Assembly: GCA_032629725.1 (NCBI GenBank)
Contig: JAFEVB010000022.1
Location: forward strand, 496,001-560,000
DNA from: Gremmenia infestans
Lineage: Eukaryota > Ascomycota > Leotiomycetes > Helotiales > Hamatocanthoscyphaceae
Length of the DNA: 64,000 nt
Direction of reading: 5' to 3'
This document shows, piece after piece, positions 52,781-64,000 of the stretch; the first letter of the stretch is position 1; every line of letters begins with the position of its first letter. The translations under genes were made by a program, and so were the position numbers. Under the pieces are notes generated by a model. It had not been told where the DNA came from. It made no database searches and saw only the letters and a program-made list of their open reading frames with translations.

Positions 52781-55700
52781 ATGGCTTCGCACTATCGAGA
52801 CAACATCCTCCACGGACGCGACCACCCAGACGATCATGCCTCAGACACTCGCTGGCGCCATCAAGAATCCGACGCTTTCCATCGACATGCTGGAAAGGCG
52901 GCAGTGGGCCCGCGGGAAGCTGATTCGCGGAATGGGAGTAAAGATCTCGCAAACTTCTTCAACTCGACGAGAATTGACCCTCCTGGATCTGCGGGTTCAA
53001 GGACTGGAAAACACCAACCTATTATGGTAGCTGGGAATGAACATAATGGACCTTCGACCGGCAAAAGTATGGCTACGCAACATGATGGGACTGAGGGTGG
53101 AGACCACACCTCTGGTAGTGGGAACACTTTAGAAGTAAAGTGCGGACCGCTTCTCAATTACAGGCGCATGGAGAACGAAACTTGGTTTGGAAGTGTTTTG
53201 ATTGTAACAAGAGGGGGTGGATCTGGTGAAAGCCTAACAACCCCTGAGTTGACACTGAAAATTGTTGGCAGTGTGCACCCTGCTGAGGCTTCTTCGACCG
53301 CAGGACAGTCTTTGGGGGCCAGTATAAATGGAGCTGGAAAAGAGAATTACGGGGTTGTTGATGGGATTGATTATGGTAGTTTCCAGGACCCGGCATCTTC
53401 TACACAGACCACGAGCAATGGTACCAATGGAAATACTGCTGCCACAGAAATTGGGAAGGGCTCCTGGGAAGTCAAGGTTTCCGGTACTAGGCTATACTCC
53501 GACCCTGCCAATACATTCTGGCGGTTCAACCTCGAGGTTCCTATGCAGCAGGCCGAGATCCAATGCGAATATACTATTTCTGGAGCAGAATTTACACAGG
53601 CAAAAAGAGGAGCTAAACACCGCTTCTACGTACCGGCAATTACGGAATCCATGCGAATCATGTTCCATTCTTGTAATGGGTTTAGTGTTGGGACGGATGA
53701 GGCTGCATGGAGCGGTCCTTGCTTGGTAAGGATAACTGGCTCTTTGATTTTACCCTACCCCCTTCTATCATGTTTCGTCTCATGTACTCCAACTACTCCT
53801 CACATACTTCCTAAAACAGGAACCTGCTCTTCCTCTACTCTCAAAACACTCTTGAAGAGGAAATAACTAAGTCACCCGTGATGTAGTGGAACGACGTGAT
53901 TCGAGTCCATGAGAAAACCCCTTTCCATGTCATGTAAGTTATTTGGATTTCTGACTATCGAGTCCATTTGACTAATAATGTTGTAGGCTAGGAGGTGGAG
54001 ACCAGATTTATAGTATGTATCTCCAGAGAAGCGAGTTCTGTGTACGGCTCTAGTGGCACCAAGATCAAGACCCTTGGTAGCCATGGTTTTCTTGGAGATG
54101 TAATGCTAATATAATCCTAGATGATGGAATACGTGTTAATGGGCCACTGAGAGCTTGGACAGACATTGCTAATCCTAAGAAAAGAAGAGAGTTCCCGTTC
54201 CCGGAATCCTTGAGACAGGATTGTGATGACTATTATGTGAACAACTATATTCGCTGGCGAGTCTATACCATAAAACTGGCATCGTTTAAGTAGAAAGTGG
54301 CTGACTTTGAGCTAGGTATGGGACGGAACCTTTCGCTAGCGCCAACGGGCAAATAGCTCAACTCAATATATGGGACGATCACGATGTTCGTATCTTTCTA
54401 TGTCGATAAATGCTCTAACTAACGTGATGCATTTAGATTATTGATGGCTTTGGCTCATATATCGATGAATTTATGAGATGCGCAGTTTTCAAAGGCATTG
54501 GAGGCGTGGCAAACAAATACTATCTCCTATTTCAGCATCACCTTGCACCACCGGCCTCGACTTTCACTACAGATAGGTTATCGAGCGATATACCAACTCA
54601 CAGTCCTGAACCTTTAGAAGATGCCCCCCAAACAACCGCGGCAGATGACGCCCGTCCCAACCCACAACAACTCGAGAATACATTTGTGTTGAATGAAGCT
54701 ATTGATTCCAGCTACATCATTGGTGATAGAGCTGGCGTAAGTTTTTCCCCTGGTATGTCGATCAAAACTTCTAACTTTGTCTAGCCCTATGTGACAGAGC
54801 ATTCGCGCAGTATTTACGCTAGGCTCGGCGCACGGATTGCGTTTTTCGGTCTCGATGCTCGAACAGAGGTAAAAGGTCCCGTGTAGTAATCAATACTCTC
54901 ACTAACAATATCAGCGAACGCGGCACCAAGTTAACTACCCGGAAACATATGAGATTATTGCCAAGAGACTTCGGGACGAACTTGCTGCGGCAAAGGCTTC
55001 GTCCTCTCCCATCCAGCATCTAGTTGTTCTTCTAGGGATTCCAATTGCTTATCCTGTAAGTAGATGTCTTGGATCCAACTTTGCTTTTACTAATATATAT
55101 AGCGTTTAACGTGGCTGGAAAACATCTTCTCCAGTCCAGTAATTGCACCAATTAAGTTCCTGAATAAGAGATTTGGATTTGGTTCGTTCTTTCCATGCTA
55201 CCTTGTTGCAAATGCTGATATGTTTAGGCGGGGGCTTCTTTAATCATTTTGACGGCAGCGTTGATCTTTTAGACGATCTTGATGATCATTACACCGCACG
55301 TACGCACAAGAAAGAGCGACTGATGCTGGTACACAAACTGCAAGAGCTGGCTTCTGAATTTTCCGTGCGAGTGACCATTCTTGGTGGCGATGTACACTTG
55401 GCTGCTGTTGGTCGCTTTTACTCGAATCCGCAACTCAATGTCCCAATCGACCAGGATCATCGCTATATGGTCAACATCATATCGTCTGCTATAGTTAATA
55501 AACCTCCTCCACAAGCTGTTGCCAACCTCCTCGCCAAGAGAAACAAGCTACACCATTTAGATCTCAACACAGATGAGACCTTGATGAAATTCTTTGATAG
55601 GGACCCTGGCACCGTAACCAAGACTTCGAGCTCGAACAAAGTGACAATGCCAAGTCGAAATTGGGCCATGCTCACGGAAAATCACAACGGCACTCATATC

Positions 55701-56087
55701 CCAAATGGACATGCCACAAATGGACACGCAAACGAGGGCGCTGAAACCGCCAACCCATCTGTTGAGACGATACCAAAAGCTAAAGATGGCCATTCGTGGC
55801 TACACAAGGGCGAGGTAGATGCAGGAACTACACACAGAGCGGCGAATAGTGAGAGACATGGCAGAGATAATGATGGCAGTCTTGATGTCTGTATCAGAGT
55901 TGAGGTGGATCAGCATGATCCAGAGGGCAAGACACAGCCTTATGGGATGACAATCCCTATGCTGGTGTATGCAGGTGCTGCAGACCAGACTTTGAGGAAA
56001 CGTGATCGCTTACCTGGGTCGTCTCATGGACGGGCTTCGATTGCTTTGCGAGGTGCTTCACATGGGGCTTCACGTGGAGAGGCTTGA
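52781..56087 (+). CDS. PhoD-like phosphatase domain protein
   Basis: Ten exons (52781-53725, 53887-53933, 53987-54012, 54121-54256, 54316-54385, 54437-54736, 54785-54868, 54915-55055, 55103-55181, 55228-56087) close in frame to 895 residues. The family is shown by CGPLLNYRRMENETWFGSVL, VMLGGGDQIYND (metal-binding GGDQ), FGSYIDEFM and the late TILGGDVHLAAVGRFYSNP with its GGDVH metal ligands. Intron 4 (54257-54315) begins with GC (GCGAGT...CTAG, branch CTGAC) and is needed to read IRW/YGTEPFA. Fungal members are cytosolic or peripheral phosphoesterases of unclear substrate. The N-terminal 100 residues and the C-terminal tail look disordered. The first intron (161 nt) is the least certain. Confidence 0.82.
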
Positions 56088-56532
56088 TGTAATAAGTATG
56101 AGTTTGTTTGATTATGAGAAGTAATCATTGGATGTCGTATATATCCAATTAGTATAGCATATTGAAAAGACAAGTTAGGGAAGGCGTAATCTGAATATGA
56201 ATATGTGACGTATCTTTCAAGGCTTCAGAAAGCAGCGAGTTGCTCGAGATAAGAACTCTACATAGACATATTTATCCTTTGACTTCGATTTTCTAGACCT
56301 TTATTCCAGGATCCACATTAGATAGAAAAAGGAAAGAAAAAGGAGAGAGCATCCATCACATGCTCAGCCAAGCCAGCCAGCCAGCCTTACGTGCCCGCAC
56401 CTCGGACCTGAGCCGACTAGACCAGATTGGGTCAGAAGCGACAGTTCTTCTTCGACGCGACAACTTCATCATAAAAGCGGCATCACTGACGGGGTTTCCA
56501 TTGCGAATGTTCCGCGGCGCCCAGATCTCACG
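56088..56532. promoter_or_regulatory. Upstream region of the GST-fusion gene, with an overlapping upstream ATG frame
   Basis: These 445 bp separate the PhoD-like stop from the next start. A CCAG tandem run lies at about 56370-56386. An ATG at 56360 opens a 113-codon frame that runs past the main ATG at 56533 in another frame. If it is in the mRNA it could lower translation. Confidence 0.45.
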
Positions 56533-58979
56533 ATGGAGCCCGAATCCGTCCTTCACCAGCAGCTACCCTCTGCATACAGAACACTACAACCCCAAGCTGC
56601 TCAGGCGATACAGCATGGCCACAGTCATGGTCACGGTCATAACCATGGCCAGCCACACCTCGCGCATCATGGCATGGGCTCCCAACCCGGCCTTGACCTG
56701 ACTGGTCTCGACGATAACGACCCTGTGTTCCACCAGGACCTCCGTCTGCAAGACCCGAACGGCCATGCTTTCCAGACCCCGAATCCCTTCGAACGCAGCA
56801 ATCATGGTGGTCATAGGCCTATGCATATTCAGAACAACGGGAGCCCCCATACCCCGCAGCAGCAGCACAGCAATGGCGGCCAGTTTGGCATCTTGACTAC
56901 AAACCCCATCCAGCACAATTCAATTGGCCGGCTACAACAAGAGGAGGATCTCTTCGGTTCTCCAGATGGTGCGGATCAGAAGAGCAATGGCCATCTGAGT
57001 ACCAAGATCGTTGTTGACCCTCCCAATCTTGCGGAGTGGCGCCAGAAGCTGTTCAATGTGGATGAGATGATCACTTTGAGTGAAGAAGAGTATGTAACTC
57101 TGCACTGAAACTTTGACATCTACTGATATGGCTGGTATCCATAGATTTGAAACCTACTTCCCTCACGTTGATAATGTCTATTCACATCGTTCGACTCAGC
57201 GATATAAACGCAAGCCTTTCGTTTCTCATTACTGGGACTGCCGATTGAAAGGGCGACCTCCGGGAACGCCAAAATCAGATGATCCCAATAAAAAGAAGCG
57301 TAAGCGTACGGCGCGAGAGCGCGACCTTTGCGATGTCAAAATCAAGATTACAGAATACTTCCCAGGTGCTATGCTACGTTCTGGTTTCGAGCCAGATGGG
57401 GGACCTGTCCAACTGCCCGATTCTTCTCAGGGAAACAACTTTTTTGCGCCCGGACAGCCAGGTGCACAGCCAATGCAGCAACAGCAGCAATTTGGAATGT
57501 CGATGGTCAATCCAGTTATTCCTCCAAATCATCCCGGCGCTGCAGGTCAACGGTACTACACAATACAGCGTGTTAATGGGAATGGTGGTAATGGCAAAGG
57601 CGATGGTATTCCAGGTCCACATAAGCATGCCTTGAGTGAGAGTGATCGTGTCAAAAAGAACAGTGTACAAAGACACGTTTTAAAGCAGGATAAAGAAGAC
57701 AAGAAAACTCAAGTAAGTCACGGACATTTTAAACTTCTGATGTCATTTCTCATGCGAGACTGGGGTATGTAAAGTTTGGGAAACCTGAGTGTCTTAGTCC
57801 AAGGCATGGGTCGTCTATAAATGCTACCTACCTGCGTTGGCATTGAAAATTGACAAGCAGCCTATTCGTAAACATGACTGACAATCAGGCACAACAGAAA
57901 ACTTATCATAAGAAAGCAAGTGGCAATGCCCTGGTGACTGTTAGGAAACGTTCTAAGGACCATGAATTGAAACTGTTTGGTAGCTGTTTTTGGTAAGTCA
58001 AGCTTCTTTGGGAGACGTTCATATCGTGACGTCAGACTTAGCCATCAACACAACTGACAACTCCTGCTTTAGTCCTTTCGTTCAGCGCGTCTGGGTCGCT
58101 TTGGAGGCGAAAGGACTGCAGTACCAATACGTTGAAGTTGACCCATACAAAAAGCCTCAAGCTCTGTTGGATGTCAATCCTCGAGGTTTAGTTCCCGGAA
58201 TTCGCCATGGTGATTGGGGTTGCGGAGAGAGCACAGTCTTGATGGAATATGTATGTCCTTCAACATAACAACTTTGGATATCCACTAATAAGTAATAGTT
58301 AGAAGATCTCGGTGCAGGCCAACCACTTCTTCCACAAGGTAATCCACAGCTCCGGGCAACTTGCCGACTTTGGTCTGATCATGTGAGTGTTCTCGTGCTT
58401 TTTTTATAGGTCATGCTAATGCAGAGTAGATCAATCGACAAATTGTCCCAGCCTTCTACCAACTGCTTCAGGCCCAAGAATTCCAAAAGCAAGCTGAACA
58501 CACCAAGAAGCTGCAAGACAAGATCCAGGAGATCGTCGAAGTCTGTGATCAGCACGGCCCTTACTTCCTTGGTCCACAGCTGTCTTTTGTTGATATTCAG
58601 TTTGCGCCATGGATGATTCGGCTATCCAGGGTCATGAAGCATTACCGAGGCTGGCCTGACCCAACTCCTGGAAGTAGGTGGGGACGTTGGATGGATGCTG
58701 TTGAAAATGATGAGCACGTCAAGAATACGACGAGTCTAGATGACCTTTACATTGAGAGTTATGAGCGATACGCGCAGAACCGTCCAAACACGTGAGTACT
58801 GTCGAACCATTCAGTATTGTTCATTCCGACAAATGAGTTTATTGCCTCGCGGAGTCTTAAGTCAGAAGAAAATCACAAAGTCCAAACATTCCATTATTCT
58901 TAGTTAAGCATTACTGACATGAAGAATTTATAGTTCTCAGCTTGCAGATGCCGTGAATTCGGGCTACAGTCTGCCATGA
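56533..58979 (+). CDS. Glutathione S-transferase domain fused to a long basic N-terminal region
   Basis: Seven exons (56533-57089, 57145-57712, 57889-57992, 58073-58250, 58299-58382, 58430-58791, 58934-58979) code for 632 residues. The last 235 residues are an omega-type GST: ELKLFGSCFCPFVQRVWVAL with catalytic-type Cys410, NPRGLVPGI, ESTVLMEYLEDL, and a C-terminal helical domain (YFLGPQLSFVDIQFAPWMI). The first 395 residues are unusual. They contain a His/Gly-rich stretch (HGHSHGHGHNHG), then SHYWDCRLKGRPPGTPK with an AT-hook-like GRP core, and the nuclear-type basic run KKKRKRTARER. A Gln/Pro/Gly-rich linker follows. This suggests a nuclear or DNA-associated GST; function is not known. The exon joins place both parts in one continuous frame. 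Confidence 0.8.
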
Positions 58980-59651
58980 ATGCTGCCAGTTGTAAGCGTC
59001 TGACGGCGTGTGACGATAGGGTCTGTTTCGGATGGGGAGTATGGCTACGGTGGAGCATAGGAGTATATTATGGCTGGGCCATATGGCAAACATCAACTAT
59101 GATTTATCTACGTATCAATGATTGCTCTTTAATTTATTGGCCTCTTTATCCCGTGTAGGGGGTGCAATATTATAGAAATTGCACGGGTTTGTAAGAGTGC
59201 TTTGAGGAATTGACATTGTGGCTTGGCTGTTTTCCAATCATTCCACTAATATAAGTGACAATTATTCGAAATTTCTGTGCGGTTTATCTTTCTGATCTTG
59301 TCATATCAACTTCTCACGCAATTTCTTGCTCTCCTTTTTCATATCAATTCTTATCTGGATTTCCTCACATCGCATGAGGTAATCTCCCTTATTTCCTAAG
59401 TATGCAAGAGCTGTTTCTTGTACGGCTCCTAGCTGCAAAAATCGGGTTATGAATGGGAAGTCTGTCGGGATTCCGGCATAGTTTCATTTTGAGGCTTCTA
59501 CCTGTTGTTAATTACTACAGTAGGTCGTCGGCCAGGATTGCGAGAATTATATCTTGTATTATACTTTATTTCAAGAGAATATAACCGATTAATCTAAACA
59601 TATCGCTTGTTCTATATCATATATCATATATCATATGTATCATCTCTCATC
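58980..59651. other. Convergent intergenic region, 672 bp
   Basis: The 3' flanks of the GST-fusion and acetate kinase genes meet here. An ATATC-type tandem run is present at about 59613-59637. No gene is supported. Confidence 0.5.
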
Positions 59652-60970
59652 TCAGTTGAAAAGCTCCTTGTCAACAGCACAATACCTCGCCATCTCAAAC
59701 TGCTCATCGGTCTGACAAACCAACGTCCTATGGCTCGCCCCCTGCGCCCCAATATCCTGCACCACCCCTTCAATCTTCCTCCCATTCAGCTCCCCATCGA
59801 CAGCAAATCCCAAACAAGCACAGTCTTCCACAACCCTTTTCCTCAACAAGTCGCTCTTCTCACCAATCCCGCCTGCAAACACCAGCGCGTCTACTTTCCC
59901 ATGTAAAGATACGTAATAACTGCCTATGTAGTGGCAGATTCGGTCAACCATGATGTCGAAAGCGAGTTTCATCTCGGGCTTGGGGGATGAGGCGATGATG
60001 CCGAAATTCGTGGTGCCGGTGAGTGATTTCCAGCCAGATTCTTTGTTGAGGATTTCTTCGGCACGGGAGATGTGAAGTGATTGTGTGGAAGAGGGGGATA
60101 ATTTCCCTACATCTGAGGCGTAGTGAAAGACCAAACTATCCAAATCATTAGTTCTGCACTTACACACTTCTCCTATTCATAAGTGTGAGAGGAGACATAC
60201 CTGGGATCCACACTCCCACTCCTCGTCGCACCGGGTAAACCAGCCAAAGGCGTGAGCCCCATACTTGTATCCCAACTCTTGCCCCCCTTGACCGCACATG
60301 CGCTCGCGCCACTCCCTAGATGCAACACAATCAAACTGGTATCTTTTACGTCCTTGCCCAGGAACTCGGCCACGCTACGCGTCACAAAGCTATAACTGAT
60401 ACCATGGAAGCCGTATTTCCGCAGTCCATTCTTCCGCGCAATTTCCAAGTCTATCGGATACGTGCGAATGTGTTCTGGCAACGTCTGGTGGAATTGGCTG
60501 TCGAAGACGGCGACGTTGCGCGTGGCGGGCATGTCGTGGATGCAGAAGGAGATGATTTCCAGTGCCGAGGCATTGTGTAGTGGAGCCAGGTCGGTCAGGA
60601 GTTCGATTCGGTGGTAGGTATCCTTGTTGATAATCTGAGGAGAGTCGTAATCGCCGCCGTGGACGACGCGGTGGCAGGCAATGCTTATATCTTCTCTCTT
60701 CGTGATGGCGTCAAAATCCTTGTCGTTGATGAGTTCGTCGAGCATGTATGTGAAGGCGTCGTTTTGGGAATGGATTTTGGCATCGTCAATGCTCTTGTCT
60801 TTGTAGATGATTTGGCCGTTGCGCCTGTATTTTAATTGCGCGGGAGGGGAGGTTAGACCGTCGATCTGCGTTTCTGCGAGTTCCTTGGGGGGGTCGCCTT
60901 GGGTGGCTGAATAGACGGATATTTTGACGGAGGAGGAACCTGCGTTGATGGAGAGTATTATTTTGGACAT
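59652..60970 (-). CDS. Acetate kinase
   Basis: Two exons (60970-60201 and 60135-59652) code for 417 residues; the 65-nt intron has branch AACTAAT. All acetate kinase blocks are visible: the N-terminal NAGSSSVK, CHRVVHGGDY, FDSQFHQTLPE, KYGFHGISYSFV, VLHLGSGASACAV, LPGATRSGSVDP (completed by the splice) and FAGGIGEKS. The enzyme interconverts acetyl phosphate plus ADP with acetate plus ATP. It is rare in eukaryotes but known in euascomycete fungi together with phosphoketolase. The phosphoketolase gene lies head-to-head with it. No mitochondrial presequence is seen, so a cytosolic location is likely. Confidence 0.95.
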
Positions 60971-61799
60971 TTTGAGGTACTTCAGAGTGAAGATATTATG
61001 ATTGATTGGGACGGAGCAGAGGAGAGAAGAGAAAATGGGAAGAGTGTATTAAATTGTCTTATTGTACCTGAATGTGAGGTCAAGCCACGATGTTTACCCC
61101 TCCATCTCCTGATTTCTAGAGTGAGGGGCATGACGTGACATTTTCAAGTTCAAGCTACTGTCATCATAAGCGATAAGCTAGTCCTATAGAAGAATAACTC
61201 TAGGTGGTTGCAGGGATAATTACGGGGACAAAAAGCTCCATCTGGTTAGAATGCCATCTCACACCACGAGTATTCCATATGGACATGCCACTTCAAAGAA
61301 CCCTGATCAAGCAGAGAAGGCTGAACATGAGACGATATCAAGAATGAGGTGGCGACTAAAATAGTCAGCAAGGCTGATAGTCAGCCTTGAGAGTATCGAG
61401 TATTGAAAAGGGATGACGTTGTTCATATTCCCACACTTGCCTACTTGTACATCAACCACCGACTCCACGTGTGAGTGGGGAATATGCTCAAGCTTGTTAG
61501 GCATTTACGCAAACACAATTGTAGAGCCGGTCGATAATAGCGCTCCCAGCTCCTCCGTATTACCCCGCTGAGAAGGACGGTGACGTTGTGCTACCAAGTC
61601 CACAGCAAGGATAGCAATACAAAAAAGCTTCACTTTGTCCGCCCCATACGCCTTTCTTATACCTACCCACGTACACAGGTTAATCCACATAATCTATTTT
61701 CAAGTCTGTGGAAGAAGAACAGTGCTTCTTTCTAAATTGCATCAATTCTTCCCCCTCCCTAATACCAATCAAGACATTTAACCTCAGACAACCGCAAAC
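60971..61799. promoter_or_regulatory. Shared divergent promoter of acetate kinase and phosphoketolase
   Basis: These 829 bp lie between the two start codons. A CCAAT box lies near 61764, close to the phosphoketolase start. A GTGGGG hexamer near 61474 fits the loose CreA consensus, but one such site can be chance. The layout supports joint control of the two pathway genes. Confidence 0.5.
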
Positions 61800-64000
61800 A
61801 TGCCTGGAGAAGTAATTGACAGACCCAACCCGCAAGCTGTTGCTTCGCATATTCCAGATGAGGTGCTCAGCTTGTCCGTCAAGCTGCAGAAGATGAGCCT
61901 CTCCGACGAAGATCTCCAGGGTCTGGAAGAGTTCCGTAGAGCAAGCAATTATATTGCGGCTGGTAAGTCCGACGAGTTCTGTTCGAGATCCATTACCGAT
62001 TCATCTAGCTATGATCTTCTTGAGTGACAACGCCTTTCTTGAAAGAGATCTCACTCACGATGACATCAAGCCCAGGTAAGCTCAAACTACCTGCTATTTC
62101 TGCAGCCAGATCTAACACGAGTGTAGATTGCTAGGACATTGGGGAACGTGCCCAGGTCTTACCCTCGTCTACGCTCACCTCAACTATCTCACCCGCAAGA
62201 ACGACCTCGACCTAATTTACGTCGTCGGTCCCGGTCATGGAGCCCCAGCAATTCTCGCCTCTCTCTGGCTCGAAGGCAGTTTGGGACGATTCTACCCCCA
62301 ATACTCAAACACCAAACAAGGTCTCCACAACCTAATCACAGGTTTCAGCACCCCCCACGGCTTCCCCAGTCACATCAATGCCGAAACCCCCGGAGCCATC
62401 CACGAAGGTGGCGAGCTGGGTTATGCTCTCTCTGTTGCATTCGGTGCTGTGATGGATAAACCAGATTTGGTTGTGGCGTGCATTGTTGGTGATGGTGAGG
62501 CAGAAAGTGGTCCTACTGCTACAGCTTGGCACGCGGCGAAGTACATTGACCCTGCTGAGTCTGGTGCCGTTATTCCTATCGTTCATGTAAACGGTTTCAA
62601 GATCTCTGAACGTACCATATATGGATGCATGGATGATAAGGAAATGGTTACGTTGTTTACTGGTTATGGTTATCAATGCAGATTTGTTGAGGATCTTGAG
62701 GATATCGTAAGTTCACAATTCCACCGCAAGAAAGTCGACGCTGATGATGTAGGACCGTGATCTCGCTACCAGCATGCAATGGGCTCTTGACGAGATTAGA
62801 AAGATTCAAAAGGCAGCTCGGTCTGGCAAGCCCATTATGAAGCCAAGAGTAAGAAATGTCTAACCCCTTGTGGGCGAAGCCTGACAGAGATCACAGTGGC
62901 CGGTCCTTATCATGAGAACTCCCAAAGGGTGGAGCGGACCAAAAATAGTAGACGGCGAATTCGTCGAAGGTTCTTTCCACGCTCACCAAGTGCCCCTCAT
63001 GGCAGTCAAATCCAACAAGGAGCAACTTGCAGACCTGCAAAAGTGGCTCTTAAGCTACGGCCCAGCAAAGCTCTTCACAGAAGCAGGAGCGCCCATTGAC
63101 TCAATCAAAAGCATCATCCCAGTAGAAGACCACAAAAGGCTCGGCCAACGGGCTGAAACCTACAAGTGCTACGAACCCCTCAGCGTCCCCGAATGGAAGC
63201 AATTTGGCGTCGAAAAAGGCATCGAACAATCCTGCATGAAAGCCATTGGCGACCTAATCGACCAAGCTTTGGTCAACAACCCGAAATCCCTCCGCCTCTT
63301 CTCGCCCGACGAGTTGGTGAGTAACAAGCTCGACGCAGTCTTCAATCACACGGGCCGCGACTTCCAATGGGACGAATTCAGCAATGCTCGCGGTGGCAGA
63401 GTAATCGAGATCCTGTCCGAGCATACCTGCCAGGGTTTCCTCCAAGGTTATACACTTACAGGCCGAACAGGCATCTTCCCCAGCTACGAGTCCTTCTTAG
63501 GAATAATCCACACTATGATGGTACAGTATAGCAAGTTCAACAAAATGGCGCGGGAGACAACATGGCGCACCGACATCTCCTCCATAAACTACATCGAGAC
63601 CAGCACCTGGACTCGCCAAGAACACAATGGCTTCTCACATCAAAATCCGAGTTTCATTGGCGCGGTGCTGAATCTTAAGCCAGGTGCCGCGAGAGTTTAT
63701 CTCCCGCCTGACGCAAATACATTCCTCTCGACCATCTCGCACTGCCTACGCTCCAAAAACTACGTCAACCTAATGGTCGGCTCCAAGCAACCGCAACCCG
63801 TCTTCCTGTCCGTCGAGGAAGCAGACGCACACTGCTGTGCCGGGGCCTCTATCTGGAAATTCTGTTCGACAGATTCCGGTCTTCGGCCTGATGTCGTGCT
63901 CGTGGGTATCGGCTCGGAGCTTATGTTTGAGGTTGTGGTGGCGGCGGCGATTTTGAGGAGGAAGGCTCCCGCGTTGAGAGTTCGGGTGGTGAATGTTACT
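61800..64000 (+). CDS. Phosphoketolase (xylulose-5-P / fructose-6-P), 3' end cut by window edge
   Basis: Five exons are visible (61800-61962, 62009-62075, 62127-62706, 62753-62848, 62897-64000 and beyond), giving about 670 of the usual 800-830 residues. The phosphoketolase signatures are LLGHWGTCPGL, YVVGPGHGAPA, a thiamine diphosphate motif starting GDGEAESGPTATAW, and later RTGIFPSYESF and NGFSHQNPSFIG. The enzyme cleaves xylulose-5-phosphate or fructose-6-phosphate with phosphate to acetyl phosphate plus glyceraldehyde-3-phosphate or erythrose-4-phosphate. The divergent acetate kinase then uses the acetyl phosphate. Introns are 46-51 nt, and all joints keep the frame. The frame is still open at the last base. 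Confidence 0.94.

Overview
The window is nuclear DNA of a filamentous ascomycete (Pezizomycotina). The signs are many short introns (about 46-80 nt with GT-AG ends and CTRAY-type branch sites), a class II hydrophobin, a phosphoketolase/acetate kinase gene pair, and fungal-type orthologues of Puf6, Gir2, Acl4, Tma17, Nup120 and Oma1. The general look fits Leotiomycetes best, but that is an inference and no marker here settles it. About 30 protein genes lie on both strands. The first is cut by the left edge and the last by the right edge. Exon structures were rebuilt by hand; apart from one alternative 3' end and one disrupted 5' end, every proposed splicing closes in frame.

Layout. 0-11 kb: the end of an unknown protein, a 3-ketoacyl-CoA thiolase, a DUF2458 protein head-to-head with a COX14-type cytochrome oxidase assembly protein, a small membrane coiled-coil protein, and a large Kelch membrane protein. 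11-17 kb: gene-poor, with a three-exon class II hydrophobin, a 593-bp transposon-like element with 51-bp inverted ends and a perfect 9-bp target duplication, and a fluoroacetate-dehalogenase-type hydrolase. 17-28 kb: a small mitochondrial-type protein, a ten-exon Ish1/Msc1 stress protein with an 8-nt microexon, an unrecognised three-exon gene, then three genes linked to ribosomes or translation (Puf6, Gir2, Acl4), and a four-exon unknown with a GC-AG intron. 29-42 kb: a membrane protein of unknown role, Rad51, Nup120, Vps26, LSm8 and a nucleoside hydrolase. 42-52 kb: two uncharacterised proteins, a TA-flanked miniature inverted-repeat element, a Tma17/Adc17-type proteasome chaperone head-to-head with a mitochondrial rhomboid protease, and an Oma1-like metallopeptidase whose 5' part looks frameshifted. 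52-64 kb: a ten-exon PhoD-type phosphatase with another GC-AG intron, a glutathione transferase fused to a long basic N-terminal region, then acetate kinase and phosphoketolase divergently transcribed.

How the genes relate. Most are independent housekeeping genes. The clearest functional unit is the last pair: phosphoketolase makes acetyl phosphate from sugar phosphates and acetate kinase converts it to acetate with ATP formation. Puf6, Gir2 and Acl4 are close neighbours with related roles. Pcp1-type rhomboid and Oma1-type protease are both mitochondrial quality-control enzymes and lie within 1 kb of each other.
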